The position numbers and the translations under genes were made by a program. The notes under the pieces were generated by a model. The model did not search any database and was not told the DNA's origin. It saw nothing but the letters and a program-made list of their open reading frames with translations. A DNA stretch of 64,000 nt from Candidatus Thiodiazotropha sp. LNASS1. Its GTDB lineage: Bacteria > Pseudomonadota > Gammaproteobacteria > Chromatiales > Chromatiaceae. Positions 10,165 through 18,365 of the stretch are shown in pieces (within the stretch, counting starts at the first letter, position 1; each line of letters starts with the position of its first letter). The DNA lies in NCBI RefSeq assembly GCF_964212655.1, contig NZ_OZ156465.1, positions 2,480,001-2,544,000 of the forward strand, written 5' to 3'.

Positions 10165-10237
10165 CTCAATCGTAGCGACATCAATCACTTCGGCTCAACA
10201 TTCAGAGCCGCACCCTTTCGACTCTGATCGATTGAGC
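10164..10237. terminator. nested inverted repeats between convergent genes
   Basis: GCTCAATCG (10164-10172) is exactly complementary to CGATTGAGC (10229-10237). Inside lies a second perfect pair, CGGCTC (10191-10196) with GAGCCG (10205-10210). The position between two convergent genes suggests a role in ending both transcripts, although no T-run follows. Confidence 0.35.
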
Positions 10238-10245
10238 CGGTCGGA

Positions 10246-10935
10246 TTACCGCGGTGTGGCAACCATGGAGACTTCCTGTGCCGGCTTCAAGGTATGCGCG
10301 GCCCATCTGATCAAGCGAAATCCTGATTCGCCAAACCCCAGCCGTTGCGCCCAATTGGCCGCAAAGCGATCGTAGCCAAAACGGCGCACGCCGCTTGAAG
10401 CGATTTCGAATCCACAATCATTCACTAGATTACCCAATGTCTGTACATTCCATGCGTACAGATGATGGTTGGGTTCCTGCGGATCGTATTTCCGATAGCG
10501 CTTCTCTTTTTCATAGGGAACGAACAACAACAGCTTGCCATCATCTTTCAGCAAGCGACGTATCTCCGCCAATACGTCAATCGGTACAGGGACGTGTTCA
10601 AGCACATGGTGACAAACCATCACATCCACTGAGTGGTCCGACAGGGTGGATGTATCGGAGACGAACTCGATACCCTGCCTTTTCAGCATAGGCTCCAGAT
10701 GCTGCGCCAGATCGAATCCCAGACGTTTGTGACAATTCAGCCTGGCCATATTCCAGCCAAAGCCGACACCATACTCCATCACCACATCTGACGATCTGAC
10801 CTGTGGTGCGATCTTCTCATATCTGAGTTGGGCTACCCAGGGAAAGGCATTGTCCGGAATTTCGCGTTTCTTGCCGTGATACTCGCGACCCTGATCACCC
10901 TGATAACGCTCTTTGATTCGATCTTCAGTACTCAT
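10246..10935 (-). CDS. class I SAM-dependent methyltransferase
   Basis: 229 residues. Methyltransferase-11-like fold: glycine loop near residue 54 (MEYGVGFGWN), LGFDLA as the acidic strand end, the CHHVLEHVP motif typical of small-molecule methyltransferases, and LLKDDGKLLLFVPYE as motif VI. The glycine loop starts with YGVGFG in place of the commoner GCGxG. Similar stand-alone enzymes methylate lipids, glycans or quinone-like compounds, but nothing here tells which. Convergent with the pentapeptide gene. Confidence 0.82.
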   Translation of the reverse strand: MSTEDRIKERYQGDQGREYHGKKREIPDNAFPWVAQLRYEKIAPQVRSSDVVMEYGVGFGWNMARLNCHKRLGFDLAQHLEPMLKRQGIEFVSDTSTLSDHSVDVMVCHHVLEHVPVPIDVLAEIRRLLKDDGKLLLFVPYEKEKRYRKYDPQEPNHHLYAWNVQTLGNLVNDCGFEIASSGVRRFGYDRFAANWAQRLGFGESGFRLIRWAAHTLKPAQEVSMVATPR

Positions 10936-11379
10936 CTAACAGCCTGGCGACTTCTCCATCAATTAAAATAACTATACCACGGCTACTCCCGATACTCAGG
11001 ACAAGCACGATTGTGGCAATCCGTCAACCACAGACAATACCGACGATATTTACAATCCCCCTACAAGGTCGCTCGACCTTTGTAGGCTTGCAACTCGGTA
11101 AACCGACCCCATATGTTGTAGATCACTGGGATTTTTCGTTGAAATCCGCTCACAAGCGACTAGATACAACATAAAATCAAGAAGCTAACCAGCAAATAGA
11201 CGCCAATCACCACTATTAAAAAAGCAAATCCGTTGCCACTGTGGGCATTTGCTAGATGTCCACAGATTAAACATTAATATGATTTGTGATATTTAACGGT
11301 GATAAGCGCTTATTGAAAGCGAATCTTTCATTCTGTTGTAGATTGATTTCAAAGGGCAATAAATCAAAAAGGTACCGGC
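10936..11379. other. 444-bp divergent region upstream of lon
   Basis: No ORF of note. It contains an imperfect hairpin at 11061-11085 (CTACAA-GGTCG paired with CGACC-TTGTAG, one bulged T) with no T-run on either strand, so it is not a classical terminator. The lon promoter must be here; I could not pick out a heat-shock-type consensus with confidence. Confidence 0.45.
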
Positions 11380-13770
11380 ATGCAGGAAGAAGAGAACAAC
11401 CAAGAAGAGATTATTGAAGTCTTGAGCGGACATACCCTGGCACGCTCCAACGAGGTCCTGCCAAACCTGATCCACCTGTTGCCCGTCTCGGCAAGACCCT
11501 TTTTTCCCGGCCAGGCGGTACCTTTGCTGATGGATCAGACCCATTGGGAGGAGACCATGGATGCCGTGATGGCCTCACCTCACAATCTCCTTGGTGTGGT
11601 GCTGTCCGATGCTGAAACCGCCGAGAGCGCCACCCCGGAGAGCTTCAAGAGCATCGGTACCGTATGCCGCGTGCACCGGGTACAACGGTCCGATAATCGA
11701 CTGCAAGTATTGGTGGAGTGTCTGCAGCGTTTTCGTATCGATGAGATTGTTCACTCACAGACACCGTTCACCGCCCAGATCGAATATTTGCCCGAACCGG
11801 CCAGCGACAGCAAAGAGATCAAACCTTACGCAGTCGCAATCATCAATACCATCAAGGAGCTGCTGCCCCTGAATCCGCTCTATGCGGAAGAGCTGCGCAT
11901 GTTCCTGGACCGCTTTGGACCGGATGATCCGTCCCACCTGACCGATTTCGCCGCCAGCCTCACCACATCGGATAAGTTCCAGCTCCAGGCGGTACTGGAG
12001 AGTATCGAACTCCTGCCCCGCATGGAGAAGGTACTTGAACTGCTGCATCGGGAACTCGAGGTGGTCAAGGCTCAGGCATCGATCCGCAAGACCGTTGAAG
12101 AGCGGATGGAGAAGCAGCAGCGGGAATTTCTGCTGCGCGAGCAGCTGAAGGCGATCCAGCAGGAGTTGGGGATAGAGAAGGATGACCGCACGGCAGAGCT
12201 GGATAAGTTCCGCGAACGCATAGAGAAGCTGACCCTGACCGAACAGGCCCAGGCCCGGGTCGAAGAGGAGATGGACAAACTTGCGGTGCTCGAACCCGGC
12301 TCACCGGAATACTCGGTAACCCGTAACTATCTGGACTGGATCACCCTACTGCCCTGGGGTGTGCATTCAGAGGACAAACTCGATCTGCAGTTCGCCCGCA
12401 AGAACCTGGATAAGGATCACTACGGCCTTGAGGACGTAAAAGAGCGCATCCTGGAATTTCTCGCCCTCGGCATAATGAAGGGTGAGATAGCAGGTTCGAT
12501 CATCCTGCTGGTGGGCCCACCCGGGGTCGGCAAAACCTCCATCGGTCATTCCATTGCAGATGCCCTTGGGCGGAAGTTCTACCGATTTTCAGTGGGCGGC
12601 ATACGAGACGAGGCGGAGATCAAAGGCCATCGCCGCACCTATATCGGCGCCATGCCGGGTAAATTTCTGCAGGCGATGAAGGATGCGGGGACCGAAAATC
12701 CGGTAATCATGCTCGATGAGATCGACAAGATCGGGGCCTCCTATCACGGCGACCCGGCCTCCGCATTGCTGGAAGTGCTCGACCCCGAACAGAACAGCGA
12801 CTTCCTCGACCACTATCTGGATCTGCGTTTCGACCTTTCGAAAGTGCTCTTTATCTGCACCGCCAATCAACTCGATACCATTCCCAGACCCCTGCTCGAC
12901 CGAATGGAAACGATCTCACTCTCTGGCTATATCGCCAGTGAGAAGTTGCAGATCGCCAGAAAATACCTGTTGCCACGCCAGCTGAAACGCGCGGGACTGA
13001 AACGCAGCGACCTGAAACTCAACAGCAGCATCCTGCGCGCCATTATCGAAGGGTATGCGCGGGATGCCGGTGTGCGCCGGCTGGAGAAGCAGATCGGAAA
13101 GATCGTTCGTAAGGCGGTGGTACGAATCCTCGAGGGAGGAAAGAAGCCGATCGAGGTGACGCTGGAAAATCTGAAGGATTACCTGGGTGGCCCCGTATTC
13201 AAGGATGAGCGCAATCTGAGCGGTGCCGGGGTGGTGACCGGCCTGGCCTGGACCGCCATGGGTGGTGCTACTCTCAATATCGAGGCCGTCGCCACTCATG
13301 AATTCAATCGCGGCTTCAAGCTCACCGGCCAGCTGGGCGATGTGATGCGCGAGTCGGCCGAGATCGCCTACGGTTACATCGTCAGCCATGCGGCAGAATT
13401 CGGTGCGGAACAGGCGTTCTTCGAAAAGGCCTTCATCCATCTCCATGTGCCGGCGGGAGCCACCCCCAAAGACGGCCCCTCCGCCGGCATTACCATGGCC
13501 TCGGCACTGCTCTCCCTGGCGAGGAACAAACCGGTCCGCAATATCGCCATGACCGGTGAGCTGACATTGACCGGACAGGTCTTCCCGGTGGGCGGCATCC
13601 GTGAAAAGGTGATCGCCGCACGGCGTGCCGGTATTCGGGAACTCATCCTGCCGGAAGATAACCGCAGCGACTATGAGGAGGTGCCCGAACACATTCGCAA
13701 AGGACTCAAAGTCCATTTCGCCTCGGTGTTCGAAGACGTGGTGCCGCTGCTGTTTCGCGGTAAAAAGTGA
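11380..13770 (+). CDS. lon: ATP-dependent Lon protease (LonA)
   Basis: 796 residues; cytoplasmic AAA+ serine protease that degrades misfolded and regulatory proteins. Domains in order: N-terminal LON substrate-binding domain (about 25-220), coiled-coil linker rich in R/E/Q (about 225-290), AAA+ module with Walker A GPPGVGKTS (379-387) and Walker B VIMLDEIDK, and the C-terminal S16 protease with catalytic Ser701 (in KDGPSAG) and Lys743 (in GGIREK). The catalytic pair is intact. AAAGG precedes the ATG. It is single and not next to clpX as in many gammaproteobacteria, which suggests it may be a second lon copy in the genome (inference). Confidence 0.97.
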   Translation: MQEEENNQEEIIEVLSGHTLARSNEVLPNLIHLLPVSARPFFPGQAVPLLMDQTHWEETMDAVMASPHNLLGVVLSDAETAESATPESFKSIGTVCRVHRVQRSDNRLQVLVECLQRFRIDEIVHSQTPFTAQIEYLPEPASDSKEIKPYAVAIINTIKELLPLNPLYAEELRMFLDRFGPDDPSHLTDFAASLTTSDKFQLQAVLESIELLPRMEKVLELLHRELEVVKAQASIRKTVEERMEKQQREFLLREQLKAIQQELGIEKDDRTAELDKFRERIEKLTLTEQAQARVEEEMDKLAVLEPGSPEYSVTRNYLDWITLLPWGVHSEDKLDLQFARKNLDKDHYGLEDVKERILEFLALGIMKGEIAGSIILLVGPPGVGKTSIGHSIADALGRKFYRFSVGGIRDEAEIKGHRRTYIGAMPGKFLQAMKDAGTENPVIMLDEIDKIGASYHGDPASALLEVLDPEQNSDFLDHYLDLRFDLSKVLFICTANQLDTIPRPLLDRMETISLSGYIASEKLQIARKYLLPRQLKRAGLKRSDLKLNSSILRAIIEGYARDAGVRRLEKQIGKIVRKAVVRILEGGKKPIEVTLENLKDYLGGPVFKDERNLSGAGVVTGLAWTAMGGATLNIEAVATHEFNRGFKLTGQLGDVMRESAEIAYGYIVSHAAEFGAEQAFFEKAFIHLHVPAGATPKDGPSAGITMASALLSLARNKPVRNIAMTGELTLTGQVFPVGGIREKVIAARRAGIRELILPEDNRSDYEEVPEHIRKGLKVHFASVFEDVVPLLFRGKK

Positions 13771-13884
13771 ACGACCTCTTCTGTGCGGCAACAGATATGG
13801 AAAATCGTCATTGATACACATCAAGGTTGCATATCGATCAGCGGATTAGGGTACGCCTGAAAATCGATTCGAGGTAGACAAGAT

Positions 13885-15087
13885 ATGGGATTGATCCCTC
13901 TCGGCGAACGTCCCGCACCATCCACGCCACCATCGGGATGGGCGCCATTCGCATTGGGTTTTCGCCCCTTCTTTGCCCTGGCCGGACTATCCGGACTGAT
14001 TTTAATGGTCCTGTGGATCGGTTTTTGGCACGCAGGCAAGGTGCCCCCCTCTGCCTACTACACGACCATCGACTGGCACAGCCACGAGATGCTGTTCGGA
14101 TTCACCCTTGCCATCATCGCCGGTTTTCTCCTCACTGCAGTGCGAAACTGGACAGGCATCGACACCCCGACCGGGAAACCGTTGGCATTACTGGCACTGT
14201 TGTGGTTGCTGGCCAGATTGGTACCGTTCGTTCCGTCTATCCCTTCATGGCTGGTCGCACTGACCGACCTGCTGTTCATCCCGGCATTGATCTACGCCCT
14301 CTATACACCACTGACGAAGGCTGAGAATCGCATCAATAGACTCTTCCTCCCCTTGCTGGCAGCGATGGCTTTGGCCAACCTGCTTTACCATTTACAAGGA
14401 CTCGGAGTGACCTCCACGGGACCGCGGGGACTCACCCTGATGCTCAATCTGGTCCTGCTGCTGCTGATTTTCGTCGGCGGAAGAGTGTTGCCCTTTTTCA
14501 CCGAAAAGGCGGTCAATGGCGCAACTCCCCGGTTCAACAAGCAGCGGGAGCAGTTTGTCTATGCTGTCTTCATCCTCTGGACCCTGGGAGAGCTGCTGCT
14601 CCCCCAATCAGGATTGCTGTTTCCTCTTGCGTTTGGCGTGGCGGCCACCCAGGCCTGGCGTCTCGCCGACTGGTACCACCCCGGTATATGGCGGCGGCCG
14701 ATCCTGTGGGTGTTGTTCAGCGGACTGTTCTGGCTGACACTCGGCTATTTTCTAAAGGGCTTGTCCCTGCTGAATCTGTTCCCCGCCAATCTCGCCATCC
14801 ATGCCCTCACGGCAGGCGCCATTGGTGTCTTCACCCTGGGTATGATGGCCAGAGTCGCTCTGGGACATACCGGCAGGGAGATCGAACCCAACAAATTCAT
14901 CACCATTGCATTCATCCTGATCAACCTTGCGGTGATCATAAGGGTATTTCTGCCGGTGACAGGCCTACTCGGGTACGAAACCTGTATCGGCCTATCCGGC
15001 TCCCTGTGGGCACTCTGTTATCTGCTCTTTGTTCTGACCTACCTGCCGATTCTGGCACGTCCGCGGATTGACGGACGTCCCGGCTAA
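13885..15087 (+). CDS. nnrS: NnrS family membrane protein
   Basis: 400 residues, about twelve predicted membrane helices. It opens with the family hallmark FALGFRPFF followed by IDWHSHEMLFG, which carries conserved histidines thought to bind heme and copper, and has LALGHTGREI near the C-terminus. NnrS proteins are linked to nitric-oxide tolerance and denitrification regulons. Here no denitrification gene lies beside it; lon is upstream with 114 bp between, so joint transcription is possible but not shown. Confidence 0.92.
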   Translation: MGLIPLGERPAPSTPPSGWAPFALGFRPFFALAGLSGLILMVLWIGFWHAGKVPPSAYYTTIDWHSHEMLFGFTLAIIAGFLLTAVRNWTGIDTPTGKPLALLALLWLLARLVPFVPSIPSWLVALTDLLFIPALIYALYTPLTKAENRINRLFLPLLAAMALANLLYHLQGLGVTSTGPRGLTLMLNLVLLLLIFVGGRVLPFFTEKAVNGATPRFNKQREQFVYAVFILWTLGELLLPQSGLLFPLAFGVAATQAWRLADWYHPGIWRRPILWVLFSGLFWLTLGYFLKGLSLLNLFPANLAIHALTAGAIGVFTLGMMARVALGHTGREIEPNKFITIAFILINLAVIIRVFLPVTGLLGYETCIGLSGSLWALCYLLFVLTYLPILARPRIDGRPG

Positions 15088-15258
15088 ATCTCAGGTTATC
15101 TGGCGAATCGCCACTAAAATAGCCTAACACTATCAAGAGTAACTATGTGATAGATTATTAGTTATTGAATATTTTAGTATTTGCTAATATTCTTTCGCTC
15201 CATAAGTGACGCAGTAACTACTTTACAACTTTTTCAAACACAAACTGAGGAACAACTC

Positions 15259-15579
15259 ATGTCCAAAATCGTAAAAATCGCAGCCGCTGCTGCTCTGATC
15301 GCCGCTTCCGCTTCTGCTTCTGCATGGTGGGGCAATCCTTGGAACAACGGCTGGGGTAACGGCAATGATTTCATGGGTGACGGATTCGGTGACGGAGACT
15401 TCTCTTTCAACATGAGCGGTAGCGCTCGTGGCGCCGGCAACGGTTACGGCCGTGGCTACAACAACTACTACAACCGTCCTTACTACGGTTACGCCCCTTA
15501 CGGCGCTCCTTATGGCGCTCCCGTTGCTCCTTACGGCGCTCCTGTTGCTCCTCAGGCTGCCGCCCCTGAAGCCAAGTAA
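15259..15579 (+). CDS. sulfur-globule-protein-like secreted Gly/Tyr/Asn/Pro-rich protein
   Basis: 106 residues from the ATG at 15259 (GAGG eight bases upstream); the frame opens earlier but the upstream part lacks a signal. Residues 1-22 are a clear signal peptide (Lys start, [15 protein letters not shown]). The mature chain starts [14 protein letters not shown] and is rich in Gly, Asn, Tyr, Pro and Ala without cysteine. Envelope proteins of purple and colourless sulfur bacteria (SgpA/B/C type) have this make-up and coat periplasmic sulfur globules. The strong terminator right after it fits a short, highly expressed transcript. Low complexity makes homology hard to prove, so the role is an inference. 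Confidence 0.7.
   Translation: MSKIVKIAAAAALIAASASASAWWGNPWNNGWGNGNDFMGDGFGDGDFSFNMSGSARGAGNGYGRGYNNYYNRPYYGYAPYGAPYGAPVAPYGAPVAPQAAAPEAK
15496..15552 (+). repeat. in-gene tandem repeat coding for YGAP/VAP units
   Basis: Tandem codons give [19 protein letters not shown] near the C-terminus of the sulfur-globule-like protein. The DNA units differ mainly at third positions (TAC/TAT, CCC/CCT), so the repeat is old enough to have drifted silently. Confidence 0.7.
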
Positions 15580-15604
15580 TCAGCTTCCAGCGTGAGCTTG
15601 CATT

Positions 15605-15660
15605 GAGTCCGTTAGCCGGACTCAAACACAAAAGCGGACTTCGAGTCCGCTTTTGTGTTT
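15605..15660 (+). terminator. tandem hairpins ending in a perfect 17-bp stem
   Basis: First hairpin: GAGTCCG (15605-15611), loop TTAGC, CGGACTC (15617-15623). Second: 15624-15640 is exactly complementary to 15644-15660 with a three-base TCG loop, and its arms end in T-rich/A-rich tracts that would work as an intrinsic terminator on both strands. It follows the sulfur-globule-like stop by 25 bases. Confidence 0.88.
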
Positions 15661-15811
15661 ATACATAACGATTAGATTTTCAGCGGGCCTTCTGTAGAAG
15701 TCGAACAATCTTACTGGGCCATGATCTGCTGCGGATGCGGTGAATCAGCAAATCTCTTAGCATCGCTGTTCGCTTCAGTCACGATTACGGAGGTCCAAGC
15801 CCGGCATTCCG

Positions 15812-16354
15812 CTACAGATCCCAATGTGGATCAGTACCCAGTTGGTCTGTTTTATTGGTTTTATAACGATAGGGTTCGCCCTGTTTAACCGCTGCCAAGG
15901 CATCCTTGAGGGATACATCAAGATAGTAACCATACATCTCGATTGTGTTGACGCCGAGCATTCGTTTATGCACTTCCTTGCCCTGGTGATCCAGAAACAA
16001 CAGGGTTGGGGTTACCCAGGTGTTGTAGTTCGAGGCAATGCTGCCCGGATAAACACTGTTACCCTCAAAATCGATGACATTTTCCCCAACGTCAATCAGC
16101 AGTTCGGTGATTATGACCTTGTCGTCGTAGTCTCCGCTGACCACCATCGGGTTCAATATCTCCCGCTTGAGCTGCTGACAAAAGGGACAATGGTCCTGGG
16201 AAACCATCAGCAGTATCGGTATCTTTTCGTCGCGGGCCTTTTTCACCAACTCGGTAAAATCACGCACCACCGAGACCGTTTTGCTGCGCCAATCGGCCGA
16301 CATATCATCAACGATCAGCAAGGTCAGTATCAGTACAGTCAGCAGCCGGGGCAT
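15812..16354 (-). CDS. thioredoxin-fold protein with CPFC active site (SoxW-like)
   Basis: 180 residues. Residues 1-20 form a short hydrophobic export segment, then a thioredoxin fold with Cys56-Pro-Phe-Cys59 at the end of the first strand, and the cis-Pro region WVTPTLLFLD. CPFC is an unusual active-site pair; similar periplasmic thioredoxin-like proteins (SoxW group, DUF255-like) serve thiol-disulfide exchange in sulfur oxidisers. No sox gene is nearby, so the partner is unknown. It lies downstream of ssb on the same strand with 33 bp between, so joint transcription is possible. Confidence 0.82.
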   Translation of the reverse strand: MPRLLTVLILTLLIVDDMSADWRSKTVSVVRDFTELVKKARDEKIPILLMVSQDHCPFCQQLKREILNPMVVSGDYDDKVIITELLIDVGENVIDFEGNSVYPGSIASNYNTWVTPTLLFLDHQGKEVHKRMLGVNTIEMYGYYLDVSLKDALAAVKQGEPYRYKTNKTDQLGTDPHWDL

Positions 16355-16387
16355 TATCTGTCCAGAATCCGGGGCTGCTAACAGGCC

Positions 16388-16834
16388 CTAGAACGGAATA
16401 TCATCATCAAAGTCATTATCCGGCACTGAGGTGGGTGCCGACTGCTGGGGCCGGGAAGCAGCCTGAGCCTGCGGAGCATCGAATGAGGCTGTCCCGCCAC
16501 GGCTGTCGAGCATCTGCATCTCGCTGGCCACGACTTCTGTGGTGTAGCGGTCCTGTCCGTCCTGCCCCTGCCATTTGCGGGTACGCAGGCTCCCCTCCAC
16601 GTAGACTTTCGATCCTTTCTTCAGATACTCGCCGGCAATCTCGCCCAGGCGGTTGAAGAAGACCACCCGGTGCCACTCGGTGCGCTCCTGCTGTTCACCG
16701 GTACTCTTGTCCTTCCAGCTCTCGGAGGTCGCCAGGGTCACGTTGGTGACGGCGCCGCCGCTGGGCATATAGCGGGTCTCCGGGTCCTTGCCCAGGTTGC
16801 CAATCAGGATTACTTTATTGATTCCTCGAGCCAT
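16388..16834 (-). CDS. ssb: single-stranded DNA-binding protein
   Basis: 148 residues. N-terminal OB fold (1-110) with [15 protein letters not shown] and [14 protein letters not shown]; a short Gln/Ala/Pro-rich linker; and the acidic tail DFDDDIPF that docks replication and repair partners. GGAGAA stands before the ATG. The order uvrA (divergent)-MFS-ssb is common in gammaproteobacteria. The linker is on the short side. Confidence 0.98.
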   Translation of the reverse strand: MARGINKVILIGNLGKDPETRYMPSGGAVTNVTLATSESWKDKSTGEQQERTEWHRVVFFNRLGEIAGEYLKKGSKVYVEGSLRTRKWQGQDGQDRYTTEVVASEMQMLDSRGGTASFDAPQAQAASRPQQSAPTSVPDNDFDDDIPF

Positions 16835-16900
16835 TGGTAGTTCTCCAGTAGTGTTGCCGCCCCTTCCGTTGGGGTCTTGATTCTGAATCTGAGGTGCAGT

Positions 16901-18280
16901 CTACCCTTGCACGGCATATCCATCTAGGACTTCTTGATCCACCCGCTTCAAATCAACCTTGAGATAGGCGACCCGATCCTCCGGTATGATGACCGCCTCG
17001 GCGACACCGTCGAGATTTTTCAGCTCCCCTTCCAACAGAAAAGCCTGATCCTCGTCCAGCAATCCCACCGGTATCAGGTAGTTACTCAGGTAGTCGGGCT
17101 CAGACATGCCCCAAGCCACCAGCAGCCAGATCGCGGCCATGGCCGCACAGAGCAGGAAGGTACCGTCGATCCCGTAGCGGGTATGAAACCAGCCACCCAG
17201 GGCGCCGCCCAAAAATGCGCCCATGAATTGTGAACTGGAATAGACTCCCATGGCGGTTCCCTTGCGCTCGCCGGGGGCAATCTTCGCCACCAGTGAGGGG
17301 AGTGTCGCTTCCAGCAGATTGAACGCGGTAAAGAAGATCAGCAGACCCAGGACCATCCCGGCAAGCGAATCGTGATAACCGAACATCAGCATAGACGCGC
17401 CGACCAGGGCCGCCACGCCGCCGATGAAAACCGGGCGCATGCGGCGACGGCTCTCCGCCAGAATCACGAAGGGAATCATGGCCGCCATCGACAACAGCAT
17501 CACCGGCATATAGACCCAGGTATGGGCGTTCTCCGCCACCAAGGCCCGCAACGCCAGCGGGTAGGCGAGAAACATGGCGGTGAGCGACATGTGCAAGGTC
17601 ATGATACCGAAATCGAGACGCAGCAGCTCAGGCTCCCGCAGGACCTTGCCGAACTGTCCCGGCACCGCTTCGGCATCCCGGTGGAAATGGCTCTCTGCCG
17701 GGGTGGGTACGACAAATACAACCAGGCCGATGCCACCCAGCGCCAGCACCGCCGTCAGCCAGAAGATTCCCGGCACACCGATCCAGCTGTTGAGAATCGG
17801 CCCCATCACCATCGAAACCGCGAATGCAATCCCGATACTGATACCCAGGATCGCCATGATGCGCAGGCGACGCTGCTCCCGGCTGAGGTCCGCTGCCAGT
17901 GCCATGATGACCGCCGCAATGGCGCCACTGCCCTGCAGGGCACGCCCCAGGATGATCTCGTAGATCGTATCCGCGCCGGCCGCTACCGCACTGCCCACGG
18001 CAAATATCAGCAGTCCGGCGATCAATACCGGTTTACGCCCGATCCTGTCCGACAGCATGCCGAAGGGGATCTGCAACAGCGCCTGGGTCAGGCCGTAGAT
18101 ACCGATGGCGAGCCCGACCAGCAGTGGCGTGACATCCGGCAGCTCCTCTGCGTAGATGGCGAATACCGGCAGGATCATGAACAGACCCAGCATGCGCAGG
18201 AAAAAGAGTCCGGAGAGGGAGTAGGCCGCCTGTCGTTCTACCGCATTCAATCCAGTATCGTTGCCACGCCCACTTCTCAT
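16901..18280 (-). CDS. yajR: YajR-like major facilitator transporter with C-terminal ferredoxin-like domain
   Basis: 459 residues from the ATG at 18280; a TTG at 18337 would add 19 charged residues and overlaps the divergent uvrA region, so I prefer the ATG. Twelve membrane helices with the MFS loop motif GMLSDRIGRKPVL after helix 2 and PLVAKIAPGERKGTAMG in the second half. After the last helix (about residue 395) comes a about 60-residue alpha/beta domain without CxxC, which matches the YAM domain of Escherichia coli YajR (454 residues). A proton-driven drug or metabolite exporter is probable; the substrate is not known even for YajR. Confidence 0.85.
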   Translation of the reverse strand: MRSGRGNDTGLNAVERQAAYSLSGLFFLRMLGLFMILPVFAIYAEELPDVTPLLVGLAIGIYGLTQALLQIPFGMLSDRIGRKPVLIAGLLIFAVGSAVAAGADTIYEIILGRALQGSGAIAAVIMALAADLSREQRRLRIMAILGISIGIAFAVSMVMGPILNSWIGVPGIFWLTAVLALGGIGLVVFVVPTPAESHFHRDAEAVPGQFGKVLREPELLRLDFGIMTLHMSLTAMFLAYPLALRALVAENAHTWVYMPVMLLSMAAMIPFVILAESRRRMRPVFIGGVAALVGASMLMFGYHDSLAGMVLGLLIFFTAFNLLEATLPSLVAKIAPGERKGTAMGVYSSSQFMGAFLGGALGGWFHTRYGIDGTFLLCAAMAAIWLLVAWGMSEPDYLSNYLIPVGLLDEDQAFLLEGELKNLDGVAEAVIIPEDRVAYLKVDLKRVDQEVLDGYAVQG

Positions 18281-18365
18281 CAAAACTTTGCTTTGCCTGT
18301 GAAATAAAAGAGGGCGTATAGTATCAGGTTCGCTCAATTCAATGCAGTACTACCTCAATAAGTTT

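Noticed and set aside
11061-11085. Hairpin as terminator upstream of lon
   Set aside because: The stem has a bulge and no T-run on either side, and there is no transcript that should end there.
12916-13824. 302-codon minus-strand frame
   Set aside because: Lies inside lon on the other strand with no supporting features.
17372-18307. 311-codon plus-strand frame rich in Gln, His and Arg
   Set aside because: Antisense to the yajR-like gene; composition is what a membrane-protein gene gives when read backwards.
18281-18365. SOS (LexA) operator before uvrA
   Set aside because: No CTGT-N8-ACAG match was found between the divergent starts; a diverged operator cannot be excluded by eye.
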